The position numbers and the translations under genes were made by a program. This document shows, in pieces, positions 7,228 through 11,294 of a DNA stretch of 11,294 nt. The notes below the pieces were generated by a model, which searched no databases, was not told the origin of the DNA, and saw nothing but the letters and a program-made list of their open reading frames with translations. This stretch comes from Verrucomicrobiota bacterium (GTDB lineage Bacteria > Verrucomicrobiota > Kiritimatiellia > Kiritimatiellales > Tichowtungiaceae): contig JADYZA010000224.1 in NCBI GenBank assembly GCA_020853375.1, positions 1 to 11,294 on the forward strand, in the 5' to 3' direction. Position 1 is the first letter of the stretch. Each line of letters starts with the position of its first letter.

Positions 7228-8271
7228 ATGAATAAGAAGGTTTTAGTGACGGGGGGCAGCGGATTCCTCGGAATCAATATGATCCGCCACCTGCTTCGCC
7301 AGGGTATCACCGACATCACCGTACTGGACCTCGTCGAGTTCGACTATCCGGAAAAAGACCGGATCAAAGCGGTGCAAGGCGATATCCGCAACGGCTCAAC
7401 TGTGCGAGAGGTGATGAAGCACGTCAACTGGGTCATTCACACCGCAGCCGCCCTACCCCTTTACACCAAGGAAGAGATTTTCTCCACGGACATCGAAGGC
7501 ACCCGAACTCTTTTGGCGGCGGCGGCGGCCGAAAAGGTCGAGCGGTTTGTGCATATCTCTTCGACCGCCGTTTACGGAATTCCGGATCACCATCCGCTGT
7601 ACGAAACCGATCCGCTGATCGGCGTCGGTCCGTACGGCCACGCCAAAATCGAAGCGGAAAAAGTCTGTCTGGACTACCGCGCCAAAGGGATGTGCGTGCC
7701 GATCATCCGCCCGAAGTCATTCGTCGGCCCGGAACGGCTAGGGGTTTTCGCCCTCTTCTATGACTGGGCGAAAGATGCGAAAAATTTTCCAATGATTGGA
7801 AGCGGACACAACCGCTACCAACTGCTCGATGTTGAGGATCTCTGCGCGGCAATCTATCTCTGCCTGACCCAGAACGAGGCGACGGTTAACGACATCTTCA
7901 ATGTCGGCGCGACCCACTTCACGACGATGAAAGAGGATTATCAGGCCGTGCTCGATCGCGCCGGATTCGGAAAAAAGGTGATTGGAACTCCGGCTAAGCC
8001 GCTGATCTGGGTCTTGCGGATTCTGGAATTCTTCAAACTGTCGCCACTCTATAAATGGGTTTATGAAACCGCCTGCGAAGATTCGTTCGTCTCGACGGAA
8101 AAAATTGAACAGAAGTTGAACTTCCATCCGAAGTTTTCCAACAAACAGGCCTTGGTGCGCAACTATGAATGGTATCTCGCCAACCTGCACACCTTCGCAG
8201 GCAAAGGCGGCATTTCGCACCGCGTGCCGTGGAGTCAGGGTATTCTGAAATTCTTCAAACTGTTCTTCTAA
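7228..8271 (+). CDS. NAD-dependent epimerase/dehydratase, extended SDR family
   Basis: Extended short-chain dehydrogenase/reductase acting on a nucleotide sugar or a related substrate that I cannot name. The Rossmann glycine motif is TGGSGFLG (G9, G12, G15), an acidic residue at the end of beta 2 (VLDLVEF) suggests NAD preference, D-x-R follows (GDIRNG), and the catalytic pair is Y136 and K140 (PYGHAK), with Ser at HISSTAVYG (109-117). The C-terminal half has the family pattern FPMIGSGHNRYQLLDVEDLC (187-206) and then a helical substrate-binding part. It resembles the 3-beta-hydroxysteroid dehydrogenase/isomerase-like branch in its TAAALPLY segment, but this is weak. Length 347 is normal. First gene of a plus-strand cluster; the lipoprotein gene follows after 2 bases. 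FPMIGS at 187-192 is encoded by a perfect palindromic repeat. Confidence 0.87.
   Translation: MNKKVLVTGGSGFLGINMIRHLLRQGITDITVLDLVEFDYPEKDRIKAVQGDIRNGSTVREVMKHVNWVIHTAAALPLYTKEEIFSTDIEGTRTLLAAAAAEKVERFVHISSTAVYGIPDHHPLYETDPLIGVGPYGHAKIEAEKVCLDYRAKGMCVPIIRPKSFVGPERLGVFALFYDWAKDAKNFPMIGSGHNRYQLLDVEDLCAAIYLCLTQNEATVNDIFNVGATHFTTMKEDYQAVLDRAGFGKKVIGTPAKPLIWVLRILEFFKLSPLYKWVYETACEDSFVSTEKIEQKLNFHPKFSNKQALVRNYEWYLANLHTFAGKGGISHRVPWSQGILKFFKLFF
7787..7801. repeat. Palindromic repeat copy 5 (exact core)
   Basis: TTCCAATGATTGGAA: perfect 7-bp arms around a single central G. It encodes FPMIGS in the epimerase gene. Confidence 0.85.
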
Positions 8272-8273
8272 TT

Positions 8274-8996
8274 ATGAAAAAGCTGATTCTATTCATCTCC
8301 TGCGCGCTACTGCTGACCGGCTGTGGCAAAAACAGCGCGCAACTCGATACGGCGGACGAAAAAGACGCCCGCGTCCGCAAGGGCCTTGAACTGGTTCAGC
8401 AGAAAAATCTGAATGATGCCGTGAAACAGTTCGATGCCGCGCTGATCAAAAAACCAGAACTCGGACGTCCCGACCTTGAGTTGGCGATGATTTATCATCA
8501 GCAGAAAAATTTTGTCCGCGCCATCTACCACTATGAACGCTACCTTGAAAAACGTCCGCTCACGGAAAAACGCGCGCTGATTCAGGAGCGGATCAAACAA
8601 GCCAAAGTCTCGCTGTCCGGAGAAGTCGGCGGAGCCGGTGTCGATGTTTCGGAAGAACTGGTACGGCTGACCCGCGAGAATAATATGCTCCGCAAACAAC
8701 TCGAAGCCGCAGGTGGCGGAAGCGCCGCCACGGCAACCAGCGTAAAAACTCTTCTGACCGAACCCCCGCCACGGCCCGCACCCTCCGCCCCAGTCGTTGA
8801 AAAACCGGCGGCTCCAGCCAAGCCAGCCCGGACGTATACCGTGCGCCCCGGCGACACGCTTTCGCGCATCGCCGGTTCTGTTTACGGCGACGCTTCGCAG
8901 TGGAAAAAAATCTACGAAGCCAACCGCGACCAAATGAAAAATGAAACGGATATCAAAATCGGACAATCGCTTGTCGTCCCGGCCTTTGGAAATTAA
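8274..8996 (+). CDS. Lipoprotein with TPR-like region, coiled coil and C-terminal LysM domain
   Basis: Envelope lipoprotein likely to bind peptidoglycan. It has a type II signal peptide with lipobox LLTGC (Cys17); residues about 35-95 form two TPR-like helical hairpins (RKGLELVQQKNLNDAVKQFD, then MIYHQQKNFVRAIYHYERYL). A short heptad stretch (SEELVRLTRENNMLRKQLEA, about 125-145) predicts a coiled coil, a Pro/Ala-rich linker follows, and a single LysM domain ends the protein (about 187-236, TYTVRPGDTLSRIAGSVYGD through IGQSLVVP). LysM binds N-acetylglucosamine-containing glycans. ATG 8274 starts 2 bases after the epimerase stop with no Shine-Dalgarno, so translation probably depends on the upstream gene. 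An in-frame ATG at 8169 lies inside the epimerase and lacks the signal peptide logic, so I rejected it. Confidence 0.85.
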   Translation: MKKLILFISCALLLTGCGKNSAQLDTADEKDARVRKGLELVQQKNLNDAVKQFDAALIKKPELGRPDLELAMIYHQQKNFVRAIYHYERYLEKRPLTEKRALIQERIKQAKVSLSGEVGGAGVDVSEELVRLTRENNMLRKQLEAAGGGSAATATSVKTLLTEPPPRPAPSAPVVEKPAAPAKPARTYTVRPGDTLSRIAGSVYGDASQWKKIYEANRDQMKNETDIKIGQSLVVPAFGN

Positions 8997-9411
8997 GACG
9001 ACGTGGGGGGTGATCACGTTGATGCTCAACGACAAGGGCAAAGCGGTGGCGCTGAATTTTCCATATCTCGGAAAAGCGCCGAGCGAACCATTCTCGATGG
9101 AAAAGTTCCAAACGTTGGAAGATTTAGTGCGAAACTTTCCGAGCATTGGAAAGCTGGCCGGCACAGGATTCCAGCAAGATGTTTGGACGGCTCTGAGGAA
9201 AATACCGCGCGGACAGACACGCACGTACGGAGAGATTTCCGCCGCCATCGGAAAACCGAAGGCCGTGCGCGCCGTCGGCACCGCCTGCGGCGCGAATCCT
9301 CTGCCGGTTTTCATTCCCTGCCACCGAGTGGTTGCCAAAAATGGACTCGGTGGATTTGGTAGCGGACTGCCGTGGAAAACTCTCCTTTTAAAAATGGAAG
9401 GTGCTTTATGA
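8986..9411 (+). CDS. ogt: Methylated-DNA--protein-cysteine S-methyltransferase (Ogt/MGMT)
   Basis: Suicide repair protein that takes the alkyl group from O6-alkylguanine. The C-terminal domain is classic: GTGFQQDVWTALRKIPRGQT, the helix-turn-helix with TRTYGEISAAIGKPKAVRAVG and arginine finger, active site PCHRVV with Cys112, and GLGGFGSGLPWKTLLLKMEGAL at the end. The N-terminal domain is short and degenerate. Start is uncertain: TTG 8986 gives MEIKTTWGVITLML, a good first strand, and overlaps the lipoprotein stop; ATG 8941 would add 15 residues and a 56-base overlap; ATG 9022 has a GGGGGGTGATC purine run before it but would cut the first strand. Three palindromic repeats fill residues 25-56 (FPYLGK, FQTLE, FPSIGK). 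Its stop overlaps the ferredoxin start as ATGA. Confidence 0.9.
   Translation: MEIKTTWGVITLMLNDKGKAVALNFPYLGKAPSEPFSMEKFQTLEDLVRNFPSIGKLAGTGFQQDVWTALRKIPRGQTRTYGEISAAIGKPKAVRAVGTACGANPLPVFIPCHRVVAKNGLGGFGSGLPWKTLLLKMEGAL
9057..9075. repeat. Palindromic repeat copy 6, decayed core
   Basis: TTTTCCATATCTCGGAAAA: outer 6-bp arms are intact and the inner bases have drifted (two core changes). It encodes FPYLGK in ogt and is the first of three copies there. Confidence 0.6.
9106..9152. repeat. Palindromic repeat copy 7, paired
   Basis: TTCCAAACGTTGGAA at 9106-9120 (exact core, encodes FQTLE) and TTTCCGAGCATTGGAAA at 9136-9152 (one change, encodes FPSIGK); the 15-mers start 31 bp apart. This is the clearest pair. 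Confidence 0.9.
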
Positions 9412-9707
9412 AAAAACAAACGACTCCGTATCAGTGCCATATTTTTGTTTGCTCAAATGTACGTGAGAATAATCCCGAAAACCCCGGTTGCGGAGCCAAA
9501 GGCGGCGGCGCACTGAAAGATCAGTTGAAAGATGCGGTGAACACACGCGGCTGGAAAGGCAAGGTGCGCGTCTCCACTTCCGGTTGCATGGGCCTCTGTG
9601 GAACCGGCCCCAACGTGATGCTCTATCCGCAAGGGATCCATTTCTCTGCCGTCACAGAAGTCGATTTGCCCGTAATCCTAGACACGATAAAAACCCTTCT
9701 CGCGTAA
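9408..9707 (+). CDS. Thioredoxin-like [2Fe-2S] ferredoxin
   Basis: Small electron carrier of the thioredoxin-fold (Shethna/Aquifex type) ferredoxin family. Expected ligands are C15, C28, C60 and C64 (HIFVCSN, NPGCGAKGGG, STSGCMGLCGTGPNVMLYP); spacing of 13, 32 and 4 residues fits the family closely. C10 is extra. Length is 99 residues, usual for the family. I chose ATG 9408 because GGAAGG lies 6-7 bases upstream and MKKQTTPYQCHIFVC matches the family start; a longer in-frame reading from 9372 would run inside ogt. It overlaps ogt by 4 bases (ATGA), implying coupled translation. The redox partner is not visible in this cluster. Confidence 0.9.
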   Translation: MKKQTTPYQCHIFVCSNVRENNPENPGCGAKGGGALKDQLKDAVNTRGWKGKVRVSTSGCMGLCGTGPNVMLYPQGIHFSAVTEVDLPVILDTIKTLLA

Positions 9708-9717
9708 TCAAACCGTC

Positions 9718-10398
9718 ATGAAACCACTTTTGTTCATTTTGCTCGTAGCACTGGCGCTGGTATTCGCCGTCAGGCTGCTTCGTGCCGACGAACCGGCCAG
9801 ATCCGAGCGAGCAATCCGTGTGGCGTGTGTCGGCGACAGCATCACGTACGGCGCGCGGATTTCTAACCGCGAGGCGAAGTGTGATCCGACACAGCTCGGT
9901 TCAATGCTTGGAACCAATTATTCGGTACGGAATTTCGGCGTGAACGGAGCGACTCTGTTGAAGCACGGCGATATTCCCTACTGGCGGATGCGCGCTTTCA
10001 AGGCGGCGCAGGATTTCAAGCCGGACATAGCGGTGATCAACCTCGGAGCCAACGATGCCGCCCCTTACAATTGGATTTATAAACACGAATTTGTGCGGGA
10101 TTACACCGAACTGATCCAGAATTTTAAGTCGAACGGATGTAAAACAGTCTGGATATGCTATCCGGCCCCGACTTATCCAGGCCCGTATGATTTCACCGAC
10201 CCGATCGTCGTCAACGAAATCATTCCGATGATCGACGAGATCGCACGGCAAACCGGCGCAAAGATTATTGATCTGTACCGCCCGTTGAGCGGGAAGTCAG
10301 AACTTTTTCCGGATACGGTTCATCCGAATGCCGAAGGAGCACGGCTGATGGCAAAAGAGGTCTTCTCAGCCATCACAGCGGACGGAAATGCTCCGTGA
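9718..10398 (+). CDS. Secreted SGNH/GDSL-family esterase
   Basis: Probable carbohydrate or lipid esterase exported from the cytoplasm. The N terminus (MKPLLFILLVALALVFAVRLLRA) is a signal peptide or anchor. All four SGNH blocks are present: GDSIT with nucleophile S41, G77 in GVNGATLL, N112 in LGANDA, and D199-x-x-H202 in DTVHPNAEG. Length 226 is standard. Sialate or acetyl-xylan esterases of polysaccharide degraders have this layout, but substrate cannot be inferred. ATG 9718 is 10 bases after the ferredoxin stop with no Shine-Dalgarno, and it is the last gene of the cluster. A palindromic repeat begins right at its stop codon. Confidence 0.87.
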   Translation: MKPLLFILLVALALVFAVRLLRADEPARSERAIRVACVGDSITYGARISNREAKCDPTQLGSMLGTNYSVRNFGVNGATLLKHGDIPYWRMRAFKAAQDFKPDIAVINLGANDAAPYNWIYKHEFVRDYTELIQNFKSNGCKTVWICYPAPTYPGPYDFTDPIVVNEIIPMIDEIARQTGAKIIDLYRPLSGKSELFPDTVHPNAEGARLMAKEVFSAITADGNAP

Positions 10399-10412
10399 TC
10401 CAAGCATTGGAA
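10398..10412. repeat. Palindromic repeat copy 8, intergenic (exact core)
   Basis: ATCCAAGCATTGGAA starts at the last base of the esterase stop codon. Its 16 bases 10399-10414 are identical to 2918-2933. As a transcript hairpin it would have only five to six base pairs, so it is a weak terminator at best. Confidence 0.85.
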
Positions 10413-10444
10413 AGTGGTAGTCGGCGGGAATCCGATGGAAAAGA

Positions 10445-10521
10445 TGGTCGGGGTGACAAGATTCGAACTTGCGACTTCTACGTCCCGAACGTAGCGCTCT
10501 ACCAGGCTGAGCCACACCCCG
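10445..10521 (-). tRNA. tRNA-Pro (anticodon CGG)
   Basis: A full cloverleaf can be read on the minus strand. Acceptor CGGGGTG (10521-10515) pairs with CACCCCG (10455-10449), the D arm contains GGCTCAGCCTGGTAGAGC, the anticodon stem CTACG/CGTAG encloses loop TTCGGGA giving anticodon CGG for codon CCG, and the T arm contains GTTCGAATC. Discriminator A and CCA are encoded (10448-10445), giving 77 bases. This is the only RNA gene I see in the window. Confidence 0.95.
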
Positions 10522-10538
10522 CTAAAAAATGAGATGGC

Positions 10539-10566
10539 ATCGTACTCGGCCTGTTATTTTTGACAA
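10539..10566 (-). promoter_or_regulatory. Likely sigma-70-type promoter of tRNA-Pro
   Basis: On the minus strand TTGTCA (10566-10561, five of six consensus) and TACGAT (10544-10539, four of six) are 16 bases apart. The -10 ends 17 bases before the tRNA, leaving a short leader. A degenerate palindromic repeat abuts the -35 on its upstream side. Confidence 0.5.
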
Positions 10567-10581
10567 GTCCAAGCTTAGGAA
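10567..10581. repeat. Palindromic repeat copy 9, intergenic, decayed
   Basis: GTCCAAGCTTAGGAA, one change in the core, lies immediately upstream of the predicted -35 of the tRNA-Pro promoter. Confidence 0.5.
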
Positions 10582-10685
10582 ATATTGGGGCCAGTTTGCC
10601 CAGCAACGGTTCGATGGCCACTGCGAAAGTCTGTCCGCCGGGCCAATCCGGTTTTGATTTTAACTTCCCGCCAGACACGGCGAAG

Positions 10686-10691
10686 TATATA
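10686..10691 (+). promoter_or_regulatory. TATATA box directly before the 84-residue gene
   Basis: TATATA ends only eight bases before ATG 10700. As a -10 element it would place transcription start at or within a few bases of the ATG, giving a leaderless or near-leaderless mRNA; no Shine-Dalgarno is present, which fits. No convincing -35 is visible. The rest of the gap between the tRNA and this gene (10582-10685) shows nothing else I can support. Confidence 0.3.
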
Positions 10692-10699
10692 TACACCGC

Positions 10700-10954
10700 A
10701 TGAAACGCGACATTGAATGGATTGAGAAGCTCGACGACGGCGTGAAGCGCACCGTGCGCATTGCGATTTCGATGAACAAAGGAATCAAATGGCAGTTCAA
10801 ACGTTCTGACGAGGAACGCTGGGATTATGACACCCCCGCCTCCCCCGATGACTGGCAGGCGCTCGACGAAAAAGTTGCCGCACTCTACAACCGCCGCCGC
10901 GCCACCCATGAAGAACTGGAGCTTGTCCGTGCGCAAAGGAAACAACATGGCTGA
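10700..10954 (+). CDS. Small charged protein of unknown function
   Basis: I do not recognise a family. It has 84 residues, is strongly charged, and has no signal peptide, membrane segment or cysteine. An N-terminal part with IEWIEKLDDGVKRTVRIAIS could form a strand or helix, a WQFKRSDEERWDYDTPASPD segment is rich in Trp and acids, and residues about 52-84 form a probable amphipathic helix (LDEKVAALYNRRRATHEELELV). The last 8 bases overlap the start of the S4 gene, so the two are likely co-translated, which hints at a role near RNA or ribosomes, but that is only inference. The ATG has no Shine-Dalgarno. Codon choice resembles the neighbours, and the tight overlap supports it being a real gene. 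Confidence 0.7.
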   Translation: MKRDIEWIEKLDDGVKRTVRIAISMNKGIKWQFKRSDEERWDYDTPASPDDWQALDEKVAALYNRRRATHEELELVRAQRKQHG

Positions 10955-11153
10955 GTTTAAAATCATCGGCGACTACATCGAACTGGATAAGCTTCTGAAA
11001 GCGGCGCAACTTTGCGGTACTGGCGGCGAGGCACGCGTGGTTATCAGCGAGGGGCTGGTCACTGTGAACGGTGAAGTCGAACTGCGTCTGCGCCGTAAAG
11101 TTCTCCCCGGCATGATCGTTTGCTACGATGGACAAACTCTCGCGGTTCGCTGA
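10947..11153 (+). CDS. S4-domain RNA-binding protein, YbcJ-like
   Basis: A 68-residue protein that is almost entirely one S4 RNA-binding fold: YIELDKLLKAAQLCGTGGEA, VVISEGLVTVNGEVELRLRR and KVLPGMIVCYDGQTLAV match the YbcJ-type small S4 proteins. These bind structured RNA, and the exact target is not known. ATG 10947 has AAAGGA ending 6 bases upstream and overlaps the preceding stop by 8 bases. A longer frame in the same phase starts at 10827, but its added Pro-rich part lies over the upstream gene and is not credible. The context suggests a two-gene unit. Confidence 0.9.
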   Translation: MAEFKIIGDYIELDKLLKAAQLCGTGGEARVVISEGLVTVNGEVELRLRRKVLPGMIVCYDGQTLAVR

Positions 11154-11218
11154 TGCGGAAAATTATTCGCTCATGCCCCCGCGACAGGGTATAAAGAACA
11201 CAGAAATTGAGGCCTGTT

Positions 11219-11294
11219 TTGAAACGGAAGCTCTTTAGAAAAACGACCCATCGCGTCACCGCGACCAAAAATATCACCGCCCGCAAGACGGTGC
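11219..11294 (+). CDS. Possible start of a further gene, 3' partial
   Basis: From TTG 11219 the frame stays open to the right edge and reads MKRKLFRKTTHRVTATKN and on, a basic N terminus. GAGG lies 6 bases upstream. A second TTG in frame at 11207 is an alternative start; a stop at 11192 bounds it. Only 25 codons are visible, so neither product nor reality can be settled. The short stretch 11154-11218 shows nothing else definite apart from a TATAAA at 11190-11195. Confidence 0.3.
   Translation, partial: MKRKLFRKTTHRVTATKNITARKTV

Noticed and set aside
7574..7583. CGGAATTCCG and similar short palindromes in the epimerase gene (also near 7261-7274)
   Set aside because: They lack the three-base centre and TTCCAA arms; isolated short palindromes are common.
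8307..9440. A 377-codon open frame on the minus strand across the lipoprotein, ogt and ferredoxin genes
   Set aside because: It is antisense to three well-supported proteins; the translation has no recognisable motif and reads as a shadow of biased codons.
2916..10581. Considered a CRISPR array or MITE family for the palindromes
   Set aside because: Spacing is irregular over kilobases, there are no constant spacers, terminal repeats, target-site duplications or cas genes.
10638..10660. CCGG...CCGG followed by TTTTGATTTT as a terminator
   Set aside because: Only a 4-bp stem, and no upstream plus-strand transcript needs ending there.
10499..10966. A 155-codon minus-strand frame covering the gap upstream of the tRNA
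   Set aside because: Part of it (LLGKLAPIFPKLG) looks protein-like and includes an FPxxG peptide, but it runs into the tRNA, its ATG lies antisense in the S4/84-residue genes, and the FPKLG is explained by the palindrome. A decayed gene remnant is possible but not supported.

Overview
The window looks like a piece of a free-living, anaerobic-leaning PVC-group bacterium, most likely Kiritimatiellota. This is inference: it rests on the mix of a large polysaccharide-type glycoside hydrolase, an Rnf-like electron-transfer cassette, a vertebrate-type N-acetylglutamate synthase, mixed ATG/TTG starts with only some Shine-Dalgarno sites, and a dense palindromic repeat that I associate with that group from memory. 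No single marker proves the phylum.

Layout. 2-2518 (+) is the 3' part of a large glycoside hydrolase-like gene whose start lies outside the window; a strong hairpin follows it. 2640-3659 (+) is an N-acetylglutamate synthase-like gene (arginine pathway). Convergent to it, 7080 down to 3670 (-), is a tight four-gene operon: periplasmic FMN-binding protein, RnfC-like iron-sulfur protein, RnfD-like flavinylated membrane protein, then thiL (thiamine-monophosphate kinase). A 147-bp divergent region (7081-7227) separates it from a five-gene plus-strand cluster, 7228-10398: NAD-dependent epimerase/dehydratase, LysM lipoprotein, methylated-DNA-cysteine methyltransferase, thioredoxin-like [2Fe-2S] ferredoxin and a secreted SGNH esterase, with gaps of at most 10 bases or short overlaps. 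A tRNA-Pro(CGG) lies at 10445-10521 (-). Then come an 84-residue protein of unknown function overlapping a small S4 RNA-binding protein (10700-11153, +), and possibly the start of one more gene at the right edge.

The most interesting signal is not a gene. A palindrome with consensus TTCCAANNNTTGGAA occurs about a dozen times between 2916 and 10581: five exact copies of the 10 fixed core bases, where about 0.01 would be expected in random sequence of this length, plus seven near copies. Most lie inside unrelated genes, where they encode FQxLE or FPxIG peptides. In four cases two copies are paired with starts 31-32 bp apart, about three helical turns, always with the FQxLE-type copy first in the direction of translation. 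Two more copies flank the tRNA gene. This resembles a genome-wide signal (uptake sequence, HIP1-like iterated palindrome, protein binding site) or an in-frame palindromic element.

The second notable point is the reduced Rnf cassette: C, D and a soluble FMN protein, with no RnfA, B, E or G in view and thiL joined to it by overlap.
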